A stretch of DNA of 64,000 nucleotides from Diplonema papillatum (GCA_030068145.1 JAPJBO010000285.1:183934-247933), one strand, 5' to 3'. Counted from the first letter of the stretch, positions 10,849 to 21,649 are shown. The notes: generated from the letters alone by a model not told the origin. Numbers and translations: made by a program.

Positions 10849-11520
10849 ATGGAAAGGCAACGAGACGCATCTGGAAACCCCCGACAGCAAAATCAGCAGC
10901 AGCTTCCGCACCAGCTGCAACTTCCGCAGTTTCAGCACCCGCAGCAGTTTCAGCACCAGCAGCAACTTCCGCATCAGCATCACCAGGCACCGAACCACCC
11001 GCAGCAGTTCCAGCACCAGCAGCAACTTCCGCACCAGCTTCACCAGGCACAGTACCACCCGCAGCAGTTTCAGCACCCGCAGCAGTTTCAGCACCCGCAG
11101 CACCACCAGCCGCACCAGCACCAGCAGCAGCAGCTTCAGCACCAGCAGCATTTTCAGCCCCAGACTGTGCAGTACCAGCACAGTCCGTACTCCTACCCGG
11201 CGGGTTATCCGGGTTACTACAACCCAGTGCCCTCCTACGGTCCGGGTGCCTATATGGACGCACCATACAACCCGCATCCAGACGCACCGCGAGGCGCAGC
11301 CTCTGGGCACGTGCGAGCAGCACAGCATCAGGCCGCACCACGGGCAGAAAGAGCAGCCCCACCAGCGGCCAGGGAGGTGCAGGCGCAGCATCGGGACGCA
11401 CCACGAGCAGAAGAAGCAGCCCCACCAGCTGCCGGGCTGCAAGCACAGCATCGGGACGCACCGCAAGCAGAAGGAGCAGCCCAGGGCAGCAGGTCGCAGC
11501 AGCGGAAGCAGAAGACGTGA
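10849..11520 (+). CDS. Gln/His/Pro-rich ORF inside the transposon
   Basis: ATG-started frame of 223 codons. Residues 10-110 are almost wholly Q, H, P and L/F in an 'LPHQ/QFQHPQQ' pattern. Residues 110-145 are Y/P/G-rich, and the tail has three near repeats of an 'AQHRDAPRAE-AAPPA' type unit. The composition is that of a disordered protein. It lies inside the pogo-type element, upstream of and in the same orientation as the Mutator-like fragment, so it could be a relic of that element's N-terminal region. The repeat structure alone could keep the frame open, so expression is uncertain. Confidence 0.4.
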   Translation: MERQRDASGNPRQQNQQQLPHQLQLPQFQHPQQFQHQQQLPHQHHQAPNHPQQFQHQQQLPHQLHQAQYHPQQFQHPQQFQHPQHHQPHQHQQQQLQHQQHFQPQTVQYQHSPYSYPAGYPGYYNPVPSYGPGAYMDAPYNPHPDAPRGAASGHVRAAQHQAAPRAERAAPPAAREVQAQHRDAPRAEEAAPPAAGLQAQHRDAPQAEGAAQGSRSQQRKQKT

Positions 11521-11760
11521 CGATGGGCGGGGTGAAAAGTGAGGATTGCTTCGCGAAGTGGGAAGACTGCAGGGGGCTCTCCTCAGCCACGCGAGCAAAA
11601 CAGGGAGATTCTTTAAGAAGGTCTTCTCTAGCGAAGTTCGAGGTCAATGGAAGGTGAGGTGTTGTGATGCGGCGTGCAGCTGGAGTTATGGCGAAGAAAG
11701 AGTCTATTGAGGTTGGGCACCAGGTCAAGGTAGTGAGCGTACGCGGGGTACGCCAAGGTA

Positions 11761-12252
11761 GTGACACGCGGGGTAACGGGGGCCGTTTGGAAGCAACACA
11801 CATCGTTGCTTAGCACCTCACATGGGGTAGCCTCTGCCCGAAAGACGCTGCAGGCAGACCACGAGACGTCGCTCTCGTATACTGCAGTGCAGCGCCTGCA
11901 GCAGAAGGCGCAGCGGGTGGAAATGGAAGAATTCGCCCGCGAATACGGGCTTGTGCGGCCCTATTTGCGTGCCATTGCAGACGCAAACCCGGGGAGCGTG
12001 TGGAGTGTAACCCCTGGTCCCCCAGACAACGACAGCGAACCGGTACACTTCAAGTGCGCCTTCCTGGCCCTCGCCAGCTCAAAGAGGGCTCTTGCCGGGG
12101 CTCTACCCCAGATCTTCTTGGATGGAACCGCGCTGCATGGTGGTTTCGGGGGTGTGGCCTTAGTGGCCTGCTGCAAGGACGCCCACCGGAACATCGTTCC
12201 GTTGTGTGCCTCAAACCATCTGATATTTCGTACGCTGTATCGATTGATGTGA
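11761..12252 (+). pseudogene. Mutator-like (MULE) transposase fragment
   Basis: About 160 codons. The sequence has the MULE order: SYTAVQRLQQKA helix, EFAREYGLVRPYLRAI, DANPGSVWSV, then FKCAFLALASSKRAL, and IFLDGTALHGGFGGV with the first catalytic Asp of the MULE DDE domain, followed by the KDAHRNIVPLCA strand. The frame stops soon after, so the remaining catalytic residues and the zinc knuckle are absent. It ends about 20 bases from the 3' end of the oppositely oriented pogo-type transposase. Probably a nested or captured remnant. Confidence 0.7.
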
Positions 12253-12272
12253 AGGGGCGTTACCGGTTTCGG

Positions 12273-14477
12273 CTAGCGCGACTCGTCTGCCAGCTTTTCA
12301 GCAACACATGTCGAGCATAGGTTCTTGTTGCAGCTGGCACAGCGGCGTGTACCGGAGGCACCAGCAATCGTAGTGGAGCACGTACTGCAAGTTAACCCCT
12401 GTCTTGGCTTTATGACACGCCGCATCACGCGGTTGCAGCCGTTCCTCGGACATGTTATCGGAGCAGGGTTTTGGGGGGCGGGAACCTGCGCGTCAACCCC
12501 GCTGTCCTCGTCGTCATCAGTCTCGTCGGAGTCATCGCCAGAACGATCCGTACGATCGTTGCTTGACGCGTAGTCGTTGGACTCGTCGTTTCCTGCAATT
12601 TCCAGGACCCTGAAAGCCGTCATAATTGCAGCGATGTCTTGTTGGTTTACTGACTGAGGTTTGATCGACGTCAACGAATCGTTGGCTAGCTCAGCTTCAG
12701 GCACTAGCTCACAGTCATTTTCCCCTTCCGCACGAGACTCTTCTGCGACGGCTGGATTGCCAACTTCTGGTGCAGGTCGATGTCCCTCGACTGCAGGCAT
12801 CAATTCGCGATCGTCTTCTCCGTTCTCACGAGCATCTTCGTCCGCGTCAACATCGATTGCCATCAACATCTCTCTTTCAACTGCAGCACCCACGACATCC
12901 ACATCGAAAATCGGCGGTGGCAGCACCAAGTCCACGTCGATGGCAGGAAATAGCAAATTGCTCTCTTCCACGAATGCGAGGCAGACGCAAACGACAGCAC
13001 CAACAACGCAGCTGGTCTTTGTTGCAAGGAAGACATGAGGGAACAAGAATCGGAAGCCGTTTTTGATGGTCTGAGCCGTAATGCTCTCATGGGCCTCCAT
13101 GAGCCACTGGAGAACCAGAGGTCTCATGGTCCGGGTCCGGGTATCAACGGAGACCAGGGCACCATGCGCGATAGCAACGTCAGACGCCGGGTCTGCTCCC
13201 TGAGCACGTTGCAGTCTGCGCCGTTGTCGCCGAAGGGCTGCCGAGAGCTGTCTCGCATACCACAACGAAAACTTTTCTCGCAGCCTTGATTTGAGAGGCC
13301 CGTGGACGGTGAGATCCATCGGCTGAAGTACAGAAGTCCATCCCCCCGCAATGTAGTGGGTTTTGAAGTGGGCCTGTTCAAGAAGCTCCTGTACCTCCTC
13401 GCCAGTCTGGCCTGTGAACCTATCCATGAGCAGCAAAAACCATTGCGTCTCTGGCAGCCGCAATTCGGCAATTCTACGCAGCCTGAACGGTCCGAGAACA
13501 CAGTCGATGTACTGCTTTGTCGTCGCGGTGTTGGCCCATTTATTCGGGGTCTGGGTCAAGTGGAACCCCTTCGTGTCTGCAACCTGGGGAATGACCCGGC
13601 TCGTTTTCCCCGCAAAGATCACTTGGTAGGGGATAGGAGTCCCGTCCGCAGCCCCACCAGTCACAACAGTAACGCTTCGCTTGTCGCCCATGTAGCCAAT
13701 GCGCACATCACGAGCACCTTTCGGGGCGAGTGTCGCAGTCGGGCTGGGCATGAAAAGCGCCGCAGTATGGTCGCAGTTCAAGACGCAGCTTTGTGGGATG
13801 TCGTGTTGTTCCATTAAAGCATGAACAGCAGACCGCATCTCTTCTTTTTTCTGTTCCGTCTGGGTTTCATCCAGTACTCTGCTTGTCGTAGCTCGTCTGC
13901 GTACGTAGTTGTGCTTCCGACACCACTTCCGAGCCCATTCTATGCCAAGTTCTGATTCGATGACTGGCAACCCAGTAGTTCGGGCGACGGTCTGCGCAAG
14001 CACGCTCACGAGCGAGTAAGTGACAGCGGCCCCGTTCGTTCGTTTTCGCTCGATCAATTCTAAAAGGATCGCGGTCTCCTTTTTTCTCAATGTCGATGGA
14101 CGGCCTCTCTTGGCCTTTGGTTCGTCAACGTCGATCGGTTCACCCCGACTTCCGCCTAGAGCGTGCACAATGGAGTTGTTTTTCCCATACAGCGTCCGAG
14201 CACGAGTGGCCGTTGCACACGAAACCTTCTTTTTGCCTGGCATGCTGTTCCACTTCTGCATCCCTCCTGTGAGTCCTAGACGGGCAACAAGCTCACCTAT
14301 TTCAAGAAGGTCTCTTTCCTCCCACGAGCTGTACTTCCCGCGCTTTTTCTGCGGAGCGTTCTGCGGTAGACTCTGCTCCACCTCGTCGGCCAGCCTCTTG
14401 AGTGACATTGTAGCTATTACTGTTCCTCTTGCAGTACCTCTGATTGATATCCCTGCTTCGTTTGTGCACTGATACAT
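12273..14477 (-). CDS. DDE transposase, pogo/Tigger-type (DDE_1), with C-terminal zinc-binding region
   Basis: 734 codons from the ATG at 14477; a second ATG at 14408 (MSLKRLADEVEQ) may be the true start, giving 711. Order: basic N-terminus, a KRGRPSTLRKKE AT-hook-like patch, a CENP-B/pogo-like helix-turn-helix region (VARTTGLPVIESELGIEWARKW), then the DDE_1 core. Visible catalytic positions are VLNCDHT (first Asp), LLLMDRFTGQ (second) and SVLQPMD (third), with YIAGGWTSVLQP as the usual strand before it. After the core comes an acidic stretch rich in E/D/A and a Cys-rich end with CPRNGC, CSTCSTTI and CASCNKNLCSTC. It is the main gene of the TA-flanked element. No stop or frameshift is seen, so it looks functional. 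Confidence 0.85.
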   Translation of the reverse strand: MYQCTNEAGISIRGTARGTVIATMSLKRLADEVEQSLPQNAPQKKRGKYSSWEERDLLEIGELVARLGLTGGMQKWNSMPGKKKVSCATATRARTLYGKNNSIVHALGGSRGEPIDVDEPKAKRGRPSTLRKKETAILLELIERKRTNGAAVTYSLVSVLAQTVARTTGLPVIESELGIEWARKWCRKHNYVRRRATTSRVLDETQTEQKKEEMRSAVHALMEQHDIPQSCVLNCDHTAALFMPSPTATLAPKGARDVRIGYMGDKRSVTVVTGGAADGTPIPYQVIFAGKTSRVIPQVADTKGFHLTQTPNKWANTATTKQYIDCVLGPFRLRRIAELRLPETQWFLLLMDRFTGQTGEEVQELLEQAHFKTHYIAGGWTSVLQPMDLTVHGPLKSRLREKFSLWYARQLSAALRRQRRRLQRAQGADPASDVAIAHGALVSVDTRTRTMRPLVLQWLMEAHESITAQTIKNGFRFLFPHVFLATKTSCVVGAVVCVCLAFVEESNLLFPAIDVDLVLPPPIFDVDVVGAAVEREMLMAIDVDADEDARENGEDDRELMPAVEGHRPAPEVGNPAVAEESRAEGENDCELVPEAELANDSLTSIKPQSVNQQDIAAIMTAFRVLEIAGNDESNDYASSNDRTDRSGDDSDETDDDEDSGVDAQVPAPQNPAPITCPRNGCNRVMRRVIKPRQGLTCSTCSTTIAGASGTRRCASCNKNLCSTCVAEKLADESR

Positions 14478-14689
14478 AGCCTTCTTATTTGACCGTTTCT
14501 TACACCAAGAGAGCGCCGAACCGAAAATCCCGTCCGGGCAAAGCAGCTAGGAGACATAAAATCGAAAACGAATTTTCCGGAAAAATACCCAAATGTTCCG
14601 CGGAAGGCCGTTTTATCCAAAATATTTCCTATCCAAATATTTTTCCTATCCAAATATTTTCCTATCCAATATTTTTCCGAAGACGGTAT

Positions 14690-14900
14690 AACGGAAGCTG
14701 GAAAATATATAACGGAAGCTGGAAAATATATAACGGAAGCAGAAAAAATAGAGAGAGAGAGAGAGAGACGAGTTAGAGTGCAGGGACCATCTCTCCGAGG
14801 AGTATCCGGTCGCCCCACTACTATCCCGTACTAAAAATATATAACGGAAGCTGGGAAAAATATATATAACGGAAGCAGCTTCCGTTATATATTTTCCCGA
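14690..14900 (-). repeat. Right-end subterminal repeats of the pogo-type element
   Basis: Three inverted 21-bp units at about 14688-14745 and three more at 14835-14900, the last forming a palindrome with the TIR. They mirror the 16-unit array at the left end. A short (GA)n run lies at 14750-14768. Confidence 0.8.
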
Positions 14901-15172
14901 CTTAAGTGCTTCCCTTATGGTTAAGTCCGTTTTTTTTTTTTTGTTGTGCTCGCCGACGAATTCTTTTCGGTTTCTTTGTTTTCGTTCGGCGCGGCGGTCG
15001 AGAACCCGGGGTGGATGTAACCCTGGCGCCTTCGGGTGGAAAGGGCGCTCCCTTGTTGTTGTGACCCTGGTTGAGGTTATCGGACGAGCATTTCCGGAGT
15101 TGGGACGTGCACTGGTTAACGAAGTGACGGATGATCAGCATCGACTAAGCAATGATGATTCAAATGATAACA

Positions 15173-15305
15173 GGAAGAAATGTGAAAACGGGTTTTTCGC
15201 CTGGAGGCTTTTCGTGTTATGTTGCAGATGCTTTGAGCTATAGTTGTGTCTAGGTTTTCGCACGTCTTCTGAACCATGGTTAAGTGCGCGAATGGTGTGA
15301 GCCGA
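15173..15305 (+). repeat. GTGAAAACGGG repeat family, copy 2
   Basis: Same order as the copies at 9782-9905 and 53171-53300: GCCTGGAGGCTTTTCGTGTT, TGCTTTGAGCTA, then CCATGGTTAAGTGCGCGAAT. Confidence 0.7.
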
Positions 15306-17733
15306 AGCTGGTGGAAAGATTCTAGTTCTCCGCGTGTGGGGAGGGTTTTCCTGCGTTAGCACTCTTCCGCTGGCTTCGCTAAGCTTTTCATGTGCCCCGT
15401 TGTTCCGGAAATACGAATGTACTTGTGAGAAAGAAAGCAAGACAAGGCACCACACAGCGAAATCTGTAGCTATCGAAGGGGTTCGTTAGGTTCGATACAG
15501 GTAGCGGGGCGCTGTCGCTAGAAGTGATAAACACGAAGGCTCGTCAGTACGAATGGTCGAGCAAAGGGGGATGTGTTGTGTGTGTGTGTGTGTGTGTGCT
15601 GCGCATGACAAGTAACAGAAGACGGATTGGATACACCACTCGTCGTATGTATGACAAGTACATCTGACCGCCATAAATTTGGAATGGCAAGGAAATGTAC
15701 GTGGCATCCGTGTGACTGACGCGCGTGTAAGAAAGATGGTGGGAGAGTGGGCTAGTGGTTACGGTTAGGAGGACTTGCAGACATGTGGCGATGAGCTGCT
15801 AGGTGCGAAAGTGTGCGTATGTTCAATTATTCAAGGGAAGCGCGCTTGTTGAAAATTGTTCATGGATTGAATCGCTACCAGGGACCCGTGGAAACCGGAT
15901 GTCCTCCCTTGTGGATCAACTCGGGAATACTTAAGGTGAAACGTGCTTATATCCCACCCCAACAACATGGCTGCCTGCCCACGTCTAATCAAAAATATGT
16001 TTTACGTCCCAGGTCGGGATGCCAAGGGCACGTTTGAAGTGGGGGTACAAGGACGCAAACTTTGCTATTAGGTGGGATGCAAGGTGAGATGCGACGTAGC
16101 GTGAACATCACTTGCTAATACTACGATCCGGAAGCAACGCCTCTCAAGCCAAGTCAACAGCTGAAATGCATAGGGCTTTGAGGCGCCCCGACCAACCTAT
16201 TCTTATCTTGATCGACTATAGGCAGTTTCAAAGGCAGTTTGCAGACAGTCTCCCGATCAAAGCTAGGTGAATAGGTTCGGGTATCGCAAATTCAAACGCC
16301 CACAGGAAGCATTTGATTGGGTTCTCCGAATTTTCCAAACTTTTTTTTACTCCCAGGTTTCCCGGTGGATTCTCCGGCAACTCGCTTGGTATTTTTGATC
16401 GCCAAAATGCCGTTGAATCGGCTTCCGCACCGCTGTGAAAATGGCCGGTCTACCTTGTTTACAATAACAGGTCCTCCTTCTTCCCTTACCCTTCCCGCGC
16501 ACCCTTCCCGAGGGCAGGAGAGTCGCCGTGTGGACCGCTGCGTGAACAGAAATGAGAAGCTCGTCACCGCAAACCGCGGCGTTCTCACTTGCGTCCCGCA
16601 ATCCAGCTTTACGCGAAAAACGATCAGGCCGGCACTGCGTTCTACACAACGGCTAAACAGTTTAACCGGGCTCCCACCGGCTCCAAAGCCGGTTCAGCCG
16701 GTCTCCTTGGAAACCCTGCTCATGGAACCTCTTCTCCCCGGCAATTCCGACTGCCCAATCGCGGACACGAAAGAGTCGGAACCTGTAGTACTAAGCGGTG
16801 CCATCCCCTCCTGATAGACCGTGATGGTTTGGGGTAGTTGAAGTTAGGATGCAGAACATCTGTAGCGATGGCCTGCATGAGCCACTGGATGACTACCTAA
16901 CCTTTTCGATCGTTTGGGTTAGAATGGGTAAGAATATGTGGCGATAATCTGCATCCACCGTGATGGACCGAAGTGTACAGCTCCAGACGATTCTATGCAG
17001 GTCTAGGGGAAAGGGAGGGACCTGATAGACCGTGGTGGGCCGTGATTTCACTGTGATAAACAGCAGCAAGCAATTCGATGCGGTTCCAGGAGATAGGGAT
17101 GGACCTTGGCTTCGTAGTGTTGGGGAGGTTGACAAAGCGCACACTGCCTCATGCACAGCACGGCTAACAACACGAGGATGCAGCCCCGCTTCGGGTGTCC
17201 ACTCAGCCACAGCGGGGCCCCAGAGCTCGCCAGTTGACCTGACACAGCTGCCACCCTGGCGGCCGCAGCAGCTAACCTTCGCAATAAAGGCGCGCGCAGC
17301 CGGAAGACTGCGACGTCGTTAGGCCGGGGGGGTTTAACAGAAAATAAAGAGGGAGGGAGAATACGCCCACACACAGGCAGGAGCTAAATGTCGCGGACGC
17401 TTCCTCTCGTTAAAAAGAGCTGCCGTCACCCCGCGATGAACTTCCTTCGTGGCGGCGTATTGGGTGGGGGCAAGAGGGTGGATGGGAAAAGAAGATAAGA
17501 CGCAAGGGAGCTGGGAGCCTATTGCGGGTTGCCGAGGAAACGAAGCTAGGATCACGCCTCTCCGTAGTCAGCTGCCGCTTCATCACGCCCTGAAACCTGC
17601 TGAGTACACCAGTACACATACTGAAGGATGAGGTGCATGAAAACGTATTCGTATGTGCAAGATCCACACGGAGGAGTAACGGTACAACACATTCCTCATC
17701 CCGTGGGAACGTGCAGCCCAGCGAACCAATACT

Positions 17734-17910
17734 ACACGGCGAGGTCCAGCCTCAGTAGCTGGAGTTAAAGAGGGTGTGCCCGAGTCACACCCGAAAAGCG
17801 GGTGCGACTCAATCAAAACGCTTGCAAATCCACAGCCGAAAAGCGGGTGTGACACCCGCTTTGTCAACTCCAGCCTTAACTCCAGCTTCTGAGGCTGGAC
17901 TCCACCGCGT
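17734..17910. mobile_element. Foldback MITE, family A, full copy
   Basis: About 35-bp terminal inverted repeats built on CCAGCCTCAG.AGCTGGAGTT (17734-17768 and 17876-17910). Inside lie repeated AAAAGCGGGTGTGA/CACCCGCTTTT palindromes. TA occurs at both outer edges and may be the target duplication. Related copies are at 23376-23440 (half), 23740-23816, 27745-27880 and 48712-48839. Confidence 0.8.
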
Positions 17911-18369
17911 ACACACGTACGTAAGGGGGTGAGGTGTGTGTTCACGTATTCATTCGCGCAGGGTCCACACGCCGGAGTAATGGTACGACACCACACCCGT
18001 CATCCTAGTGGGAACGTTCAGCCACTAGCACGGTTCGTAATAGGTTCTCCCTTTCTATTGCATTGTTTGGACCTCTGGGCTAGTTGGGTTCTCTCTATAT
18101 CTTTCTAGAGTACTCCGAGGTTAAAAGGACAAGGACCGATAATTAGAGTCGACGGTTGCCCGTAGAGGTTGGAGGAGGGAGAAAAGGCGGGGGGTATTAC
18201 TCGTGGTGGATAATCTCTTCTTTTGTGATCGGGTCCGGGGGAGCCAGCAGTTCACCCAGCCACCAGAGGCGGCAAACACAGTGTGATGAACTAAATCTTG
18301 TATTGTGACGGACGAGACCATACTTCCCCGTGATGCCATCGTGCGTCAGACTTTTGCTCAGCCAAGGAT

Positions 18370-18500
18370 CGCTCGAGTGAAGGTTCGCATGAAACTCTGG
18401 GGTTTTGTTAGAGTTGAAGTGATCTTAGGATCTCCGTGTCTCCGTGTGACCTTTGTTAAATGGGTTCTCTTAGAGCAGGTAAGGGCTATGAGTGATGACA
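18370..18500 (+). repeat. Gene-associated repeat with GGGTTCTCTTAGAGCA, copy 1
   Basis: The order AGTGAAGGTTCGC.TGAAACTC, CTCCGTGTGACC, then TGGGTTCTCTTAGAGCA and GGGCTATG is shared with 20583-20700 and 27205-27290, and in part with 63275-63345 and 4907-4940. Two of the copies lie within introns or directly beside exons. Confidence 0.65.
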
Positions 18501-18630
18501 CCTCTCACCTCCTCCTTGCGGGTTGCGGAGGACCTGCATATGCCGTGAACGTGCAACCTTGTTCGGTGTTGCAAAACGATGAAGAACGATCGAACGGCGG
18601 AGAGAGAAGCGCGTTCGGATAGTGCGACGA

Positions 18631-21492
18631 TCACAGGGCCACGGAGCCCTGCGCCTTGCGGTTCACGACGGTGGTCTTGTCGGCGGGCGGGACGAGGACG
18701 GCTGCCTCCGGCTTGCCCGCAGACTCCAGCTGCTCGCGGGTGAGGGCGCCCACGCGCGTGCGGCAGCCGGCGTCGTGGTCCTTCAGCGAAACAGGCAGTT
18801 TACAGGCGGCTCCCATCGCCAGCAGAGCGAGGCCGCCATACAGCCCCATGGCACTGGTCAGCGACTTTCCAGCCAGCATCACAGTGTACGGCGCTGCGAT
18901 GGAGCCCAGCTTCCCTGCAGCGATGCAGACGCCCATGCCGGTTGCTTTCAAGTTCGAACGCAGCAGCTCTGCCGTCCAAATGTACACGACAGTGAAGGCC
19001 GCGGTTGTGAACATTTGGCCGACGAACGACACCCACTTCGCGACGGCCAGTGGCAAAACGAAGAACGACAGGCAGGAGACGGCGGCGACGGCGCAGGACC
19101 CCACCATCGCGGACTTTCTGGACACCAGACTCGCTTCGCCGCCCATCAGGACGTCGAGGACCCAGTACACGGGAATCTCGACCAGCGAGAGCAGCGCGCC
19201 GTTCTGGTAGTAATCCCCGGGCAGCGTCGCTCCGCCCAGGCCGAGCCCGAAGTAGCAGAGCGAGCACCCGAACCAGCAGAAGGTCAGGTTCAGCGTCAGG
19301 GGGAGGTGATCCGGCGCGAACAGAGCCGCGAACGGCGACTCTTCGACCTCAGCCAGCCGGGCGATCCCGTCGCACGACGACGCCAGCGACGTCGAGCGCT
19401 GGGCCCGGGTCTTGAGGGACGCGCCTCCCGCTTGCTGTTGGGCAGGGGAGGTTGTCTCCGGGACCAGGCGGCGGGCCTTTTTGCTGACGTTGCTGCTGCT
19501 GAGCCCGCAGGACTCGTTCGTGGACCGCTTCGACGGCGGGGCACGGTTCGCGGTGCTCGCCTCGCTGGGCGTGTCGTCGTTGCCGTTGTCTGCGTCCGAC
19601 GAGTCGGAGTCCGGCTGCCGGGCGGCGGCCTTCGGCGCCTTCCAAGCCGCAGGCGCCATCGCCTGCAATGCGGCGAGCGCGGCCGCGACGTTCGTCGTCG
19701 CCAGCCACACGGGGCTTTCGGGGCTCGACAAAGGCCACCACACGCATGGCAGCGCAGCAAGCCCGGTGACCAGCGAAGCGAGCTGCCAGTTGTGCTGGCA
19801 CACGTGCCCAATCACCGCAGCGCTCGTACTGCCCAGTGCGGCGATCATGAAGTAAGTCGTACCTGTTCGCAAGAGTGGTGCCTTCGTTTTTGCAAAACGA
19901 GAAGGATTCAGCTTCGTTTCACACGTTTGGGTGGGAGTACGGTCTGCCTTTCACGCATCGAATTTTCTTGGGAGAAGATTATATTGTAAAGTTGAAGCAT
20001 TCGTTTCCAACGCTAAAAAGAAATGGTAATCGTGGTAAACTTTCTTTTTGTTCCTAAAAGAAAAAGCCGTCTAAATCCGGCTGCCGGGCGGCGGCCTTCG
20101 GCGCCTTCCAAGCCGCGGGCGCCATCGCCTGCAATGCGGCGAGCCCAGCCACACGGGGCTTTCGGGGCTCGACAAAGGCCACCGGCAGCGCAGCAAGCCC
20201 GGTGACCAGCGAAGCGAGCTGCCAGTTGTGCTGGCACACGTGCCTAATCACCGCAGCACTCGTACTGCCCAATGCGGCGATCATGAAGTAAGTCGTACCT
20301 GTTCGCAGGGTTCGCAAGAGTGGTGACTTCGCGTTTACAAAACGAGAATTTGTCTGCCTTTCACGCATGCATGATGCTAGCATCGAATCAAAGAGATACA
20401 GAGAGTTGAAGCATCGCTTTTGTGTTGACCGCACTACCAATACCTTGAACCCACATCCTGGACGTGGTTTCAGGTGGCAAATTGGCAAATGATCATGATC
20501 AGAAGGTCCTACTTGGGCGGTTCAGTTTCCTCACACATTGCATGTGTCTAAAGAAATCCACTGCCCCGATCCAACCATTTTAAAGTTAAAGTTCGTTTGA
20601 AATTCCGGGGGTTTAGGGTCTCCGTGTGACCGTTCATGAACGGGTTCTCTTAGAGCAAGAAAGTGCTATGTGGTTACGGGTTGTATATTTAGTGCACGCT
20701 TTCGTTATGGGTTATGGCTAGCCATGTCCGGGACTGTTTGTGACCGACACCAAGTACATTCCTTCGTGGAGTGTAGTCTTGGGCCCCCCACGTTCTACAA
20801 GGTGAGCAGGGGTTGCCTTGTAAGCATTTTCCCGGAGAAGTGCGGGAGCGTGTGCTTTTGCGTTCGCCAATGCTTCGGTTCGCGTTGGGCGCGCGGAAGA
20901 AGAAGAAAAATGGGTGCACACCAAAAAAAGAGCCCTTCGCGCTGGGGATGAGCTCGCTGCCGAAGACGTAAACGAAGAGAAGGCAGCACCCAACCGCGGC
21001 GCCGTGGAGCAATTTGCTGGCCATGTACAGATAGGGCGCGGCGGAGTACCCAGAAAGGCCGGTCAGAACGCACGTGACCGCCAACCCGAGGAGAGACGCC
21101 ACCAGCGGCTTCTTGCGGCCGTAGGTGTCGGCGGTCCGGCCTGTCGTGAGGGCTGAGAGCATCCAGCCGACGAAGAAGAGGCTCTGGGACATAGGCACCG
21201 CCCACGACTCTTCGCAGACGAGTGACGGCCACGTGGAGAAGACGGACGACGGGCCTTGCATCGCCCACCCGCGCGATCGATGGGACGCTGGGTCTTTGCA
21301 CCACGCCTCCCCCGAAGGGGGTTCGTCTTCCTCGCAGGCACCGCCGCCGCACGCCGGGGACGGCGGAATCGCGACGTAGTACATCAGCATCAGGTTCGCC
21401 GCCACCACAGCCCCGGTGGCGCACGCCTTCGCGACATGCCGCTTTTGGAACGGGCCGTAGCCGATGCTGTCGAGGGCTTCGGCGATCTTCAT
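18631..21492 (-). CDS. SLC22-like MFS transporter (organic cation/anion type)
   Basis: Two exons, 21492-20922 and 19862-18631, total 600 residues. The 1059-bp intron uses a GTGTGC donor and a GAACAG acceptor in phase 1; a GC donor 13 bases earlier would also keep the frame. Layout follows the SLC22 family. ALDSIGYGPFQ precedes TM1 (residues ~20-42), then a long Cys-containing extracellular loop. TM2 is followed by the signature GRTADTYGRKK. TM3-TM4 end at VYVFGSELIPS near the splice junction. Exon 2 gives TM5-TM6 and a long Ser/Asp-rich cytoplasmic loop (about residues 260-350, larger than usual). The second half ends with a short cytoplasmic tail. Substrate cannot be read from sequence. The intron carries a truncated copy of exon 2. 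Confidence 0.85.
20060..20335 (-). pseudogene. Truncated tandem copy of transporter exon 2 within its own intron
   Basis: Closely matches 19610-19870, including the 3' end of the intron and the CGAACAG acceptor. Relative to exon 2 it has two internal deletions of about 8 and 22 bases that together restore the frame, so a spliced form would still be open for about 85 codons before diverging. It is not followed by the rest of exon 2. It could act as a decoy or alternative exon, or be a relic. Confidence 0.8.
20430..20560 (+). repeat. Repeat with CCTGGACGTGGTTTCAGGTG, copy 1
   Basis: Matched at 37715-37840, 38050-38190 and 38600-38725. Shared order: GACCGCACTACC, CCTGGACGTGGTTTCAGGTG, GATCATGATCAGAAGGTCCT, GGGCGGTTCAGTTTCC, CACATTGCATGTGGCTAAA. 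Here it lies just upstream of the truncated exon copy; near 37600-38200 it lies just upstream of homoserine dehydrogenase and of its truncated copy. Confidence 0.75.
20583..20700 (+). repeat. Gene-associated repeat with GGGTTCTCTTAGAGCA, copy 2
   Basis: Same family as 18370-18500 and 27205-27290. It lies inside the transporter intron, in the antisense orientation relative to the gene. Confidence 0.65.
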
Positions 21493-21649
21493 CGGGCCCC
21501 TCTAACTGTCTGACTGACTTTTTTTTTTTTTTTGTTGATGCCTTTTCTTTTTCCGAGGTTCTCTCCCTCCTGACTTGGCTGGTCTTTCCTTCTTTTTGGC
21601 TTGTGTTTGTTTGCTTGGTTGTGTTCAGGTGCCTATTGTGTGTGGGTGG

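Larger units (their letters stand above)
10341..14921 (-). mobile_element. pogo/Tc1-mariner-type DNA transposon, apparently whole, with extra cargo
   Basis: A 4581-bp element with 36-bp terminal inverted repeats (10341-10376 and 14886-14921, about 4 mismatches), flanked by TA at 10339-10340 and 14922-14923, the target duplication of Tc1/mariner/pogo elements. It carries a 711-734 residue DDE transposase on the minus strand, which has no internal stop. On the plus strand it also carries a Gln/His-rich ORF and a fragment of a Mutator-like transposase. Subterminal zones at both ends consist of repeated 21-bp units related to the TIR. The intact transposase, full TIRs and TA flanks suggest a fairly young insertion. 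Confidence 0.85.
14924..18630. other. Intergenic DNA without a recognised gene
   Basis: No frame resembles a known protein. It holds a copy of the GTGAAAACGGG repeat (15173-15305), a (GT)n run at 15578-15598, an inverted-repeat element (17734-17910) and a gene-associated repeat (18370-18500). Confidence 0.5.

Noticed and set aside
12273-14477. Host CENP-B-like gene rather than a transposase
   Set aside because: The frame lies inside TIRs with TA duplications and keeps all three DDE positions, so a transposon gene is the simpler reading.
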